A stretch of 64,000 nt of DNA from AC-32 sp963765785. GTDB lineage: Bacteria; Actinomycetota; Thermoleophilia; Gaiellales; Gaiellaceae. Shown piece after piece: positions 37,948 to 45,981 of this stretch. Both the position numbers and the translations under genes were made by a program. The notes below the pieces were generated by a model, which searched no databases, was not told where the DNA came from, and saw nothing but the letters and a program-made list of their open reading frames with translations. Location: assembly GCA_963765785.1 (NCBI GenBank), contig CAVXXW010000021.1:1-64000 (forward strand). Reading direction: 5' to 3'. The first letter of the stretch is position 1, and each line of letters begins with the position of its first letter.

Positions 37948-39177
37948 GTGGCCAAGAACCGTAAACAGCGCCCAGTGCTCCGCGAGCGATCCAGCGGCGT
38001 GCTGCTGCACCCGACCTCGCTTCCGGGAGGCCGGCTCGGCGACGAGGCGTTCCGCTTCGTGGACTGGCTCGCCGCCGCCGGCCAGTCGTGGTGGCAGGTG
38101 CTGCCGCTCGGCCCGCCGGACGACTACGGCTCGCCCTACAACGCCCGCTCGGCGTTCGCCGGGTGGACGGGGCTGCTGGCCGAGCGGCGCTCACCGGTCA
38201 CCGAGGACGAGGTCGAGGACTTCGTCGCACGCCATCCGTACTGGGCCGGCGAATGGGCTTCGTTCGAGGGTCGTGGCGCGATCGCCGGCCAGGTCAGGTT
38301 CGAGCGCGAGTGGTCGGCGTTGCGCGGCTATGCGGCCGGCAAGGGCGTGTGCATCTTCGGAGACCTGCCGATCTACGTCTCCGCCGCCGGCGCCGACCTC
38401 GCCGCGCACCCCGAGCTGTTCGAGAAGCACGAGGTCGCGGGGGCGGCGCCGGACCACTACAGCAGCACGGGCCAGCATTGGGGGAACCCGCTCTACCGCT
38501 GGGACGTCATGCGTGACGAGGGCTACCGCTGGTGGATCGAGCGCTTCCGCCGCACCTTCGAGCTCGTCGACCTGACGCGGATCGACCACTTTCGAGGCTT
38601 CGTCGCGTACTGGGCCGTCTCACCGCGCGCGAAGACGGCGAAGAACGGCCGCTGGCGGCGCGGCCCGGGAATCGAGCTGTTCCAGGCCGCGCGGCGCGAG
38701 CTCGGGGAGCTGCCGCTCGTGGCCGAAGACCTGGGCAGGATCACGCCGCCGGTCTACGCGCTGCGCGACCGGCTCGGGCTGCCGGGGATGGTCGTGATGC
38801 AGTTCGCCATCAGGCCCTGGCGCACGAATCCCCATCGCCTGGAGAACCACCGCGAGAACCTGGTCGTCTACACCGGCACGCACGACCACAACACCGCGGT
38901 CGGCTGGTGGGAGTCGCTGCCGGCGTCCACCCGCCGCCGTACCGGCTTCGATCCACGCGACCCCGCATGGTCGATGATCGAGGCCGCGTTCTCGTCACGC
39001 GCGCGGCTGGCGATCGTGCCGGCCCAGGATGTCCTCTCCCTCGGCTCCGAGGCGCGGCTGAACACGCCTGGCCGCAGCGACGGCAACTGGCGCTGGCGCT
39101 TGCGGCGCGGGCAGCTGACGGACGAGCTGGCCGCGCGGCTACGCGAGACGACGGCCTCGGCCGGCCGCTTGGCGTAA
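37948..39177 (+). CDS. malQ: 4-alpha-glucanotransferase (amylomaltase)
   Basis: A GH77 enzyme of 409 residues. Marks are SSGVLLHPTSLPGG at the N-terminus, SWWQVLPLGPPDDYGSPYN, the nucleophile in LTRIDHFRGFVAYWAV, the acid/base in PLVAEDLGRITPPVYALRD and VYTGTHDHNTAVGWW. It shuffles alpha-1,4-glucan segments between chains and can recycle the short maltooligosaccharides left by the debranching and TreZ steps. It is divergent from glgE. GTG 37948 leaves only 23 bases between the two starts; GTG 37975 leaves 50 and loses no domain sequence, so it may be the true start. Confidence 0.9.
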   Translation: MAKNRKQRPVLRERSSGVLLHPTSLPGGRLGDEAFRFVDWLAAAGQSWWQVLPLGPPDDYGSPYNARSAFAGWTGLLAERRSPVTEDEVEDFVARHPYWAGEWASFEGRGAIAGQVRFEREWSALRGYAAGKGVCIFGDLPIYVSAAGADLAAHPELFEKHEVAGAAPDHYSSTGQHWGNPLYRWDVMRDEGYRWWIERFRRTFELVDLTRIDHFRGFVAYWAVSPRAKTAKNGRWRRGPGIELFQAARRELGELPLVAEDLGRITPPVYALRDRLGLPGMVVMQFAIRPWRTNPHRLENHRENLVVYTGTHDHNTAVGWWESLPASTRRRTGFDPRDPAWSMIEAAFSSRARLAIVPAQDVLSLGSEARLNTPGRSDGNWRWRLRRGQLTDELAARLRETTASAGRLA

Positions 39178-39228
39178 TCACCCGATGCGGGTGGTGTTCC
39201 GGCTCGGGGCCGGTGCGAGCCTTGCCGG

Positions 39229-39906
39229 GTGGTGCCGGTGCTCAAGCAGGCTCGGGCATGGGCGGCCCTCGTGCTGGTCGCCGTCAGTGGGTTCACGCTC
39301 GCCTCCTGCGGCGGCGGCAACGGCGGCGCGATCGGCTCACTCAGCGGCGTGACCCGCACGCGAACGGTGCCGACGCAGACGGTGACCACGACCACGCCCG
39401 GCGTGACGACCACGGAGACGGTGCCGGCGCCGGTGCAGACGACGGCGAGCGAGTCGTCGTCGAGCAGCACGCCGTGGGGTTGGATCGTCCTCGGCATCGC
39501 GCTCGCCCTGGCGCTCCTGATCGGCCTGCTCCTCTGGCGCCGTCACCGAGCCGGCGCTGCCGCGTGGGGCCGTCAAACAGCCGAGTTCAATCGCCGCGTC
39601 CTGGTTGCGCTCGACGACGTGCTCGCGAAGGGCTCTGTCGTGACCGGGCAGATCGAGGCGCTCGCCTCCGAGGCACGCGCGTACGAGGCACGCGCACCCG
39701 ACGACCCGTCTCGGGCCGCCGCGGGAAGTGTCCGCTCGAAGCTCGACGAGCTGGCTTCGGTGCTCGAGACAGACCGCACGCTGCGGCTCTCGACGCCGCC
39801 GCCGACGCAGGAGCAGCTCGCCTACTCGACGGCGCTGATTCGTCAGCAGGCCGAGCAGCTGCAGGCCGCGATCCGGCCGCCAGAGCCGGGTGAAGCCTCG
39901 GCGTAG
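39229..39906 (+). CDS. lipoprotein-like protein with Thr-rich linker and one membrane span
   Basis: A 225-residue protein. The signal ends in a lipobox-like LVAVSGFTLASCGGG. A Thr/Val-rich low-complexity linker (TRTVPTQTVTTTTPG) follows. A transmembrane helix (WIVLGIALALALLIGLLLW) and a 110-residue cytosolic-looking helical domain with likely coiled coil complete it. A lipid anchor plus an internal span is unusual and makes the topology unclear; the first hydrophobic segment may be an ordinary uncleaved anchor. I do not recognise the C-terminal domain. Confidence 0.65.
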   Translation: MVPVLKQARAWAALVLVAVSGFTLASCGGGNGGAIGSLSGVTRTRTVPTQTVTTTTPGVTTTETVPAPVQTTASESSSSSTPWGWIVLGIALALALLIGLLLWRRHRAGAAAWGRQTAEFNRRVLVALDDVLAKGSVVTGQIEALASEARAYEARAPDDPSRAAAGSVRSKLDELASVLETDRTLRLSTPPPTQEQLAYSTALIRQQAEQLQAAIRPPEPGEASA

Positions 39907-39919
39907 CCGACGCGCTGAC

Positions 39920-40192
39920 TCAGTCCAGCGCGCCGAAGGCGCGGTGCACGGGGAAGTCCTCGAGCCGCTCGGGCTCGGGGAGGCCGTGGCGCTCGCGCAG
40001 CTCCGCGAACTGCGGCACAAACCCCTCGAACGCCTCGCGCGAGGGGCAGGTGTCGACGATCAGGATCCCGTCGGCGGCGCGAAGGCAGAGATGCAGCCGC
40101 ATGCTCTCGTGCGGGATCTCGGCGAGCATCGCGTCGTAGCTTGCGAGCAGCTCGTCGGGGTCGCCTTCGAATCTCCAGATCGACGCGTGCAT
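39920..40192 (-). CDS. small ABM-like (dimeric alpha/beta barrel) protein
   Basis: A 90-residue protein. SIWRFEGDPDELLASYDAML, then LHLCLRAADGILIVDTCPS and AFEGFVPQFAELRERHGLPE, suggest the ferredoxin-like fold of antibiotic-biosynthesis-monooxygenase-type proteins. No catalytic residue can be assigned. Its ATG overlaps the stop of the GNAT gene (TGATG), so the two are co-translated. Confidence 0.6.
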   Translation of the reverse strand: MHASIWRFEGDPDELLASYDAMLAEIPHESMRLHLCLRAADGILIVDTCPSREAFEGFVPQFAELRERHGLPEPERLEDFPVHRAFGALD

Positions 40193-41040
40193 CAGCGCGT
40201 GAAGTGCGTCCGGACGTAGGGCCGGCGGAAGCCGAGGCGCGCGAAGTTCGCATACGCGGGCGTGTCCATCGCCTCGGACGCCGCCTCGATGTCGGCCAGG
40301 AACATCGTCACGCCCTCGGCGAGCCCGTCCTCGACGATCCGGGCGCAGAGCGAGGCGTCCGGCTCGTAGTCGTCGGTGGCGAGGCCCGGGACGGGGCCGT
40401 CCATGCCGAGCCACGCGGTCCCGGCGGGCCCGACGAACATGCCGCGCGCCGCGACGATCTCGCCGCCCTCGCGCGCCACGTACTGGTGCCAGCCCGGCCG
40501 GCCGATCAGGCACTGCAGCCACGGTCCAGTGTCGAGGCGATAGACGCGCTGCAGGAACTCGGCCCACTCGTCCGCCGTCGAGGCGTCGACCTGCTCGACC
40601 CCGTAGGCCCCAGGGACGTCAGCCGCCGCGCGTGCGTCGCGGACGATCCGATCCTGCCGGTCGAACGGCTCCAGCCCGCGCGACAGCAGGAGGTCGTCGT
40701 ACCCCTCAGGCTTGCACTGCGGCAGCGACTGGACGAGGAACATGTCGATCCCGGCCTGCTCCCAGATACGGAGGATCTTGTCGAGCTGCTCGGGCGTCGC
40801 CCGCTCGAGCACGCCGAGCCCGATCGCGCGGCTGAAGTAGCGTCGGCCTGTCGCGGCCCAGCGGATGACGAGCGTCTCGCCGACGCGGTCTGTCTCGAGA
40901 CCGGCCTCGGCCGCCCACTCCCGCGGCGCGGCGGCGTACAGATCTTCCCACGCGCGCCCCTCGGCCGCCTCGATCGCGGCAGCCTCGGCTCCCGAGACGG
41001 GCGACGTGTCGAGTCCTTGGACGGCCTGTCTAGACGCCAT
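40192..41040 (-). CDS. GNAT-family N-acetyltransferase
   Basis: A 282-residue protein built like a two-domain GNAT. The C-terminal part carries QYVAREGGEIVAARGMFVG, GPVPGLATDDYEPDASLCARI and the closing ASEAMDTPAYANFARLGFRRPY, typical of a GNAT core with its final ANFARLGF strand. The N-terminal part (residues 1-140) includes RYFSRAIGLGVLERATPEQ. The acceptor is unknown. It is divergent from a TetR regulator, and both starts sit at copies of a direct repeat, so TetR very likely controls it. Confidence 0.75.
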   Translation of the reverse strand: MASRQAVQGLDTSPVSGAEAAAIEAAEGRAWEDLYAAAPREWAAEAGLETDRVGETLVIRWAATGRRYFSRAIGLGVLERATPEQLDKILRIWEQAGIDMFLVQSLPQCKPEGYDDLLLSRGLEPFDRQDRIVRDARAAADVPGAYGVEQVDASTADEWAEFLQRVYRLDTGPWLQCLIGRPGWHQYVAREGGEIVAARGMFVGPAGTAWLGMDGPVPGLATDDYEPDASLCARIVEDGLAEGVTMFLADIEAASEAMDTPAYANFARLGFRRPYVRTHFTR

Positions 41041-41089
41041 GTCCGCGAACCTATCACTGTCCAGACACTGTGTCTAGACTTTATGTCCG
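41027..41089. promoter_or_regulatory. paired operator repeats between GNAT and tetR genes
   Basis: The pattern TGTCTAGAC-NNN-ATGTCCG occurs twice, at 41027-41045 and 41071-41089, exactly 44 bases apart. The second copy overlaps a 13-base palindrome AGACAC-T-GTGTCT (41063-41075). One copy covers the GNAT start codon; the other ends just before the tetR ATG. Confidence 0.55.
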
Positions 41090-41090
41090 G

Positions 41091-41687
41091 ATGACTTACC
41101 GCGCACGGACGAGACCGACGAAGGGGGCCGACACACGCTCGCGCATCACGGGGGCGACCCGCGAGCTGCTCGCCGAGGGCACGTTCCACCAGGCCACCGT
41201 CGAGCAGGTCGCCGACCGCGCGGGCGTGGCGCGCGCGACGCTCTACCAGCACTTTGGCTCGCGACTCGACCTCGTCGACGCGATCTGCGAGACCTTCAAC
41301 GCAAACCCCGCGCTCCAGGAGCTTCGAGAAATCGTCGAGCTCGACGACGCGGACGAGGCGCTCCCGCGGACGATCGAGAACTGCGTCCGCTTCTGGTCGT
41401 CGGAAGATGCGGTGCTGAGCCAGCTCTACGGCGTCGCGGCGATCGACCCGGCCGCGCGCGACCTCGTCGACCGCCAGCGCGCGGACCGCCGCGGCGAGCT
41501 CGAGCGCCTCGTCCGGAACCTGCGGCGCGCCGGCCTCCTCGGGTCGAGCGGCGACGAGCGCCGAGCCCTCGTGACGCTGCTCGTGCTGACCAGCTACGAG
41601 ACCTTCCGCGAGCTCCGCGAGGCCGGCCTCTCGGACCGCGCTGCAACGGCGTTCCTGCAGGAATCTGCGGCTCGCCAGCTCGCCTAG
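41091..41687 (+). CDS. TetR-family transcriptional regulator
   Basis: A 198-residue regulator with a clear N-terminal helix-turn-helix: RSRITGATRELLAEGTFHQAT, given as ITGATRELLAEGTFHQAT, then VEQVADRAGVARATLYQHFGSRLDLV. The C-terminal ligand domain is all-helical and unassigned. ATG 41091 fits the family. An in-frame GTG at 41070 would put the operator inside the gene and is rejected. The regulator probably represses itself and the divergent GNAT gene. Confidence 0.87.
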   Translation: MTYRARTRPTKGADTRSRITGATRELLAEGTFHQATVEQVADRAGVARATLYQHFGSRLDLVDAICETFNANPALQELREIVELDDADEALPRTIENCVRFWSSEDAVLSQLYGVAAIDPAARDLVDRQRADRRGELERLVRNLRRAGLLGSSGDERRALVTLLVLTSYETFRELREAGLSDRAATAFLQESAARQLA

Positions 41688-41709
41688 CCCACGCGGTACG
41701 CTCGGCCGC

Positions 41710-43320
41710 GTGACGGCCGGACTGGTCATGGACTTCACCGCAGGCGACAACGCGCTCCTCGCCGGGCTACTCGCCCTGGGCCTCCTCCTGCTCATCGCCG
41801 CGCAGTTCGTCCGGATCCCGTACCCGATCCTGCTCGTGCTCGGCGGGCTGACGATCGCCTTCATCCCGGGCATGCCGACGGTTCAGCTCGCGCCGAACCT
41901 CGTGCTCGTCGCGGTCCTGCCGCCGCTCCTCTACGGTTCGGCCTTCTTCACCTCGCTCCGGGAGTTCCGGTCGAACCTGAAGCCGATTCTGCTGCTCGCG
42001 ATCGGGCTCGTGCTGATCACGATGGTCGCGGTCGCGGCGGCCGCCCATGCCGTCATCCCCGGGCTCGGCTGGTCGGGGGCGTTCGTCCTCGGCGCGCTTG
42101 TGTCACCGACCGACCCGACCGCCGCCACCTCGATCGCCCAGCGCCTCGGCCTGCCGCGGCGCCTGATCTCGTTGATCGAGGGCGAGAGCCTCGTCAACGA
42201 CGGCACCGCGCTCGTCGCGCTCAAGTTCGCCGTCGCCGCCGTCGTGACCGGCAGCTTCTCGCTCGCGCAAGCGACCGGCGACTTCGCGCTCAACGTGGCC
42301 GGTGGGATCGCTGTCGGGCTCGCCGTCGGCTACCTGATCCGGCAGCTGCGGCGCCGCATCGAGAACCCGCCGGTCGAGATCACGATCTCGCTGCTCAGCG
42401 GCTACTTCGCCTACCTCCCCGCCCGCGCCCTCGGTGTCTCCGGCGTGATCGCCGCGGTGACGGTCGGCATCTACATGGGCTGGCACACGCCCGAGCTGAC
42501 GAACGCCCAGGTACGCCTCCAGGGCGTAGCCGTCTGGGAGGTCGTGTTCTTGATCCTCAACGCCTTGCTCTTCGCGCTCGTGGGACTCCAGCTGCCGTCG
42601 ATCGTGGACGCCCTCTCCGCTCACTCGACGATGGATCTCGTCGGCTACGTCGCCGTCGTCTGCGCAGTCGTGATTGGAGCCCGGTTCGTCTGGGTCTTCT
42701 CGAGCGGATTCGTCGGTCACGCCCTGAGCCGACGGTTCAAACGCGAGGATCCCGCGCCGTCGTGGGCCTCGAAGACGGTGCTCTCCTGGTCCGGCATGCG
42801 CGGTGCCGTCTCGCTTGCTGCGGCGCTCGCGCTCCCGTTGACCGTCGACTCGGGCGCGTCGTTCCCGAACCGCGGCCTGATCATCTTCCTCACCTTCAAC
42901 GTCATCCTCGTGACGCTCGTCCTCCAGGGCTTGACCCTGCCCGGGCTGATCCGCGTGCTCGACCTCGAGGACGACGGACTCGCGGACAAGGAGGAGGCGA
43001 AGGCGCGCATCTACGCCGCGCAGGCCGCGATCGACCGCCTGGGTGAGCTCGAGGGCGAGGACTGGGTGCGGGAGGACACCGCCGAGCGGCTGCGGGGCCT
43101 CTACAGCTTCCGCCAGAACCGCTTCCGGGAGCGGTTCAACCCGGACGGGGACGGCTCGATCGAGGACCGCTCCCAGTCCTATCAGCGCCTGCTGCGAGAG
43201 CTGATCGACGCGGAGCGGGGCGCCGTCGAGGAGCTGCGCCGCGAGCGGCGGATCGACGACGACGTCATGCGCCGCGTCGTCCGTGACCTCGACCTCGAGG
43301 AGTCGAGGCTCGACGTTTGA
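41710..43320 (+). CDS. CPA1-family Na+(K+)/H+ antiporter
   Basis: A 536-residue protein with about 12 membrane spans and a 110-residue cytosolic tail. Transport-site motifs are ALVSPTDPTAATSIAQRLG and SLIEGESLVNDGTALVAL, where the ND pair is the ion-binding centre of electroneutral CPA1 exchangers. SWSGMRGAVSLAAALALP is another conserved stretch. The tail is rich in charged residues (RERFNPDGDGSIEDRSQSY) and may regulate transport. The gene lies 22 bases after tetR, so it could belong to that transcript. Confidence 0.88.
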   Translation: MTAGLVMDFTAGDNALLAGLLALGLLLLIAAQFVRIPYPILLVLGGLTIAFIPGMPTVQLAPNLVLVAVLPPLLYGSAFFTSLREFRSNLKPILLLAIGLVLITMVAVAAAAHAVIPGLGWSGAFVLGALVSPTDPTAATSIAQRLGLPRRLISLIEGESLVNDGTALVALKFAVAAVVTGSFSLAQATGDFALNVAGGIAVGLAVGYLIRQLRRRIENPPVEITISLLSGYFAYLPARALGVSGVIAAVTVGIYMGWHTPELTNAQVRLQGVAVWEVVFLILNALLFALVGLQLPSIVDALSAHSTMDLVGYVAVVCAVVIGARFVWVFSSGFVGHALSRRFKREDPAPSWASKTVLSWSGMRGAVSLAAALALPLTVDSGASFPNRGLIIFLTFNVILVTLVLQGLTLPGLIRVLDLEDDGLADKEEAKARIYAAQAAIDRLGELEGEDWVREDTAERLRGLYSFRQNRFRERFNPDGDGSIEDRSQSYQRLLRELIDAERGAVEELRRERRIDDDVMRRVVRDLDLEESRLDV

Positions 43321-44318
43321 GACGGGTCGTCGGGCAGGAGCAGGCACGCAGGATCGCCGTCAGGGCGCAGCTCCTCGACGGCTCGGCGAAGGACGTGCTC
43401 GAGACGGTGCGCGGCCTCGGCCGGCTGCAGATGGACCCGATCGCGACGGTCGCGACGCCGCAGCAACTCGTGCTCTTTAGCCGCCTCGGGTCGTACGACC
43501 CGGCCGAGCTTGACCTCCTGCTCTGGGAAGAGCGGAAGCTGTTCGAGTACGACGCGTTCATCTACCCGGTCGAGGACCTGCCGGTGCAGCGGGCGCGCAT
43601 GGCCAAGTTCCGCCGCGGCGGGAAGCTCAAGCGCGACGAGTGGATCCGCGACTTCCTGCGCACGAACGCACGCTTCCGGCGCCACGCGTTGCGAGAGATC
43701 GAGCAGAACGGGCCGCTGCTCTCCCGCGACCTCGAGCACGACCTGATGCCGTCCGGCGAGAGTCATCGCTGGTGGGGCAGCCGGCAGGTCGGGCTGATGC
43801 TCGAGATCCTGGCCGCCCGCGGTGAGATCGCCGTGGCCGGCCGGGTTGGCAAGGTGCGCCTCTGGGACCTGGGCGAGCGCGTCTACGGCAACGGCGAGAC
43901 GCTGCCGTGGCGCGAGGCCGAGCGCGAGCTCGAGCGCCGGAAGCGCCGGACGCTCGGCGTCTGGCTCGAGCGCGGGGAGTGGATCGCGCACACAGACGTG
44001 AGCGACGAGCCGGTGCCCAACCGCGCTGTGCTGCTCTCGCCGTTCGACCGCCTGATCCACGACCGGCAGCGCGCCGAGGCGCTGTTCGACTTCTATTACC
44101 GGCTCGAGATGTATGTCCCGAAGGCGAAGCGCGAGTACGGCTACTACGTCCTGCCGCTGCTCGTCGGCGACCGCGTCGTCGGACGGGCCGAGCCGCGCGT
44201 CGACCGCAAGACCGGCACGCTCGAGCTGCTCGGCGCCTGGGGCGACACCTCGCGGCTCGACGAGGCGCTCGAGCCGCTCGCGGCCTGGCTCGGTGCTACG
44301 GGGACGGTGCGAGCGTGA
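43317..44318 (+). CDS. AlkZ/YcaQ-like winged-helix DNA glycosylase (second copy)
   Basis: A 333-residue paralogue of the protein at 7976-9070. The opening GQEQARRIAVRAQLLDG is followed by GLGRLQMDPIATVATPQQLVL, where Q-M-D is the presumed catalytic Q-x-D. VLLSPFDRLIHDRQRAEALF and PKAKREYGYYVLPLLVGDRVV repeat the late family marks. The expected role is removal of bulky or crosslinked alkyl purines. It starts at TTG 43317 overlapping the antiporter stop (TTGA), and its 3' end overlaps the convergent GerMN gene by 23 bases. Confidence 0.78.
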   Translation: MRRVVGQEQARRIAVRAQLLDGSAKDVLETVRGLGRLQMDPIATVATPQQLVLFSRLGSYDPAELDLLLWEERKLFEYDAFIYPVEDLPVQRARMAKFRRGGKLKRDEWIRDFLRTNARFRRHALREIEQNGPLLSRDLEHDLMPSGESHRWWGSRQVGLMLEILAARGEIAVAGRVGKVRLWDLGERVYGNGETLPWREAERELERRKRRTLGVWLERGEWIAHTDVSDEPVPNRAVLLSPFDRLIHDRQRAEALFDFYYRLEMYVPKAKREYGYYVLPLLVGDRVVGRAEPRVDRKTGTLELLGAWGDTSRLDEALEPLAAWLGATGTVRA

Positions 44319-45171
44319 CGGGGACGCGAACCTCGTGCGGCGGCTTGCCCGTGCCGGCCGCGTCGTCGTCGTGCACGACGATCGTCCCCGGCTGCGCGCT
44401 GGCGACCTTGTAGGTCACCGGCACCGAGAAGCTTCCCGCGCAGCCCGTGCCGCAGCTCGCGGTCGTGAACGTCTTGCCGACGACCTTGCCCTTCGCGTCG
44501 AGCACCTCCACGGTGACGTTCGCCTCGAAGACGTTCGCCGTCCCGGAGACCGTCACCGGGCTCGTCACCCGGTCGCCGCTCGCGGGCTTCTCGACGGAGA
44601 TCGCGGGGAGCAGGTCGACGTAGTCGGAGCGGCCGACCGGATGGTCGAGCACGATGCCCTCGCTCGAGAAGACGTTGACGGGCGAGCCGTCGAGGCGGAA
44701 CAGCACCTTCTGCACGGTCGGAAACTGCGTCAGCGTGTAGACGACCTGTGCGAGCCGCATCTGCATGGAGCGCGAGCCGGCGCCGGACTGGAACTCCGAC
44801 GTGAGGTCGACGGTCGCGACGCCGTTGTGGATTGCGATCCCGATCAGCTTCGTTCCCGGCGGCACGGCGCTTGCAAGTCCTGTCAAGCGCTCATCCGAGG
44901 TCGGGCCGTCGAGCAGCGCGTTCACTGCCGCCGTCGCAACGAGCTGGGTCGGCTGATGCGTCCTGTGAACGCCCACGAGACCGTTGTCGCGGGCGAGCCA
45001 GACCTGGAGCGAGAGCAATGTCGGGACCTTGCCCGTCTGCTCCTTCGCAGTCGTGGTCTGAGGCTGTGGCCTACCCAGCGAGACGGCCTTCTCCGAGCCG
45101 CAGCCGGCCACGGCGACGGCGAGCGCTCCGCCGGCAAGCGCGAGAGCTGCGACTGCGAGGAGCTTCTTCAC
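44296..45171 (-). CDS. GerMN/Gmad2-domain lipoprotein
   Basis: A 291-residue lipoprotein with signal and lipobox ALAVAVAGCGSEK. A GerMN domain occupies about residues 50-190 (ATAAVNALLDGPTSDERLTG, IGIAIHNGVATVDLTSEFQ, VQKVLFRLDGSPVNVFSSEG). A Gmad2 immunoglobulin-like domain covers the C-terminus (PASGDRVTSPVTVSGTANVFEANVTVEVLD, given as SPVTVSGTANVFEANVTVEV). These modules are found in exported spore-germination and envelope proteins. GTG 45171 overlaps the stop of the small upstream gene. It lies next to a two-component system that may sense envelope state. Confidence 0.82.
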   Translation of the reverse strand: MKKLLAVAALALAGGALAVAVAGCGSEKAVSLGRPQPQTTTAKEQTGKVPTLLSLQVWLARDNGLVGVHRTHQPTQLVATAAVNALLDGPTSDERLTGLASAVPPGTKLIGIAIHNGVATVDLTSEFQSGAGSRSMQMRLAQVVYTLTQFPTVQKVLFRLDGSPVNVFSSEGIVLDHPVGRSDYVDLLPAISVEKPASGDRVTSPVTVSGTANVFEANVTVEVLDAKGKVVGKTFTTASCGTGCAGSFSVPVTYKVASAQPGTIVVHDDDAAGTGKPPHEVRVPVTLAPSP

Positions 45172-45453
45172 TTCTCGACCGATGATGACCGCCAGGCGGG
45201 ACGGCTGTGTAACGGTTTCGCCACAGGTCTCGAGCCGTCCCGCGAGCCGAGATCGGGCGCGTACGCGAACGGGTGGCGAAAGGCATCGAGTGCGTGCCGG
45301 CTCTCGACCGCGATCTGGAAGCGATCACCGGACTTGGCATCCGAGACCTTCAGGCTCACCGCGTTCTCGAAGGGGTGCCAGCGGGAGGACGACGGAGAGC
45401 CCGTCGTCCTCCCGCGCTGCCAGCTCACGCACGCGTGATCCGGTTGCACTCAT
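45168..45453 (-). CDS. small conserved-looking protein with one frame change
   Basis: ATG 45453 opens SATGSRVRELAAREDDGLSVVL. After a one-base frame change near 45385 the sequence continues RWHPFENAVSLKVSDAKSG, then DRFQIAVESRHALDAFRHPF, and ends at a TGA that overlaps the GerMN start. The preserved overlap and the sensible joined sequence of about 94 residues suggest a real gene with a missing base in a C run. The pattern of a short WHPFENAV strand followed by HALDAFxHPFAYA is one I associate with small uncharacterised actinobacterial proteins. Function unknown. Confidence 0.5.
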
Positions 45454-45462
45454 GGTCCCGTC

Positions 45463-45939
45463 CTAGGGCTGGTACTGCTGGTCGAGGGCGATCGCCGGGT
45501 TCGGGTACTTCACGCCGATCCGGATCCAGAAGCCCGCCTTGGGCTCGAGCAGCTGCCGGTGCTTCGGGTTCCTGCCCGCAAGGATCTGGGCCAGCTCGGC
45601 AACGGAGATCGACGCAGTCGAGACGCCGTTGCCCCCGCGCGTGAGAAGGGTCACGTGCGCATCGGGCCGAACGGCGAACGTGAGCAGCCGGTGGCTGTCG
45701 TCGACGACGTAGTAGTCGTTCGCGACGGGCTTGCAGCCACAAGCGCGCTCCGCGGCGAGACCGGTGAGCCACCAGGCCGGGTCGAACTGCATCACGAAGC
45801 GGTGGTTCTTCTGGGTGATCGACTTGACGTGGCCGTACAGCGGGCCCTGGGCCGGGCTCGACTGGTTCGCGGCCACGAGCGCCGACGCCCCTGTTGCTGC
45901 GACTACGGCGGCAACGAGGCCGATGATGAAGAGCTTCAT
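45463..45939 (-). CDS. secreted or membrane-anchored hypothetical protein
   Basis: A 158-residue protein beginning KLFIIGLVAAVVAATGASAL, a signal peptide or anchor. The mature part contains VKSITQKNHRFVMQFDPAWWL, given as SITQKNHRFVMQFDPAWWL, two nearby cysteines (RACGCKP) and a closing PKAGFWIRIGVKYPNPAI. I do not recognise a family. A good site (GGAGG) precedes ATG 45939. It lies just downstream of the sensor kinase on the same strand, which suggests membership of its operon or regulon. Confidence 0.65.
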   Translation of the reverse strand: MKLFIIGLVAAVVAATGASALVAANQSSPAQGPLYGHVKSITQKNHRFVMQFDPAWWLTGLAAERACGCKPVANDYYVVDDSHRLLTFAVRPDAHVTLLTRGGNGVSTASISVAELAQILAGRNPKHRQLLEPKAGFWIRIGVKYPNPAIALDQQYQP

Positions 45940-45981
45940 GGGACGCCTCCTTTTCTCGATGACGTCCACAGCCTGCTCGCG

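Noticed and set aside
41070..41090. Upstream GTG start for the TetR regulator
   Set aside because: It would place the operator repeat and palindrome inside the coding region and add residues not seen in the family.
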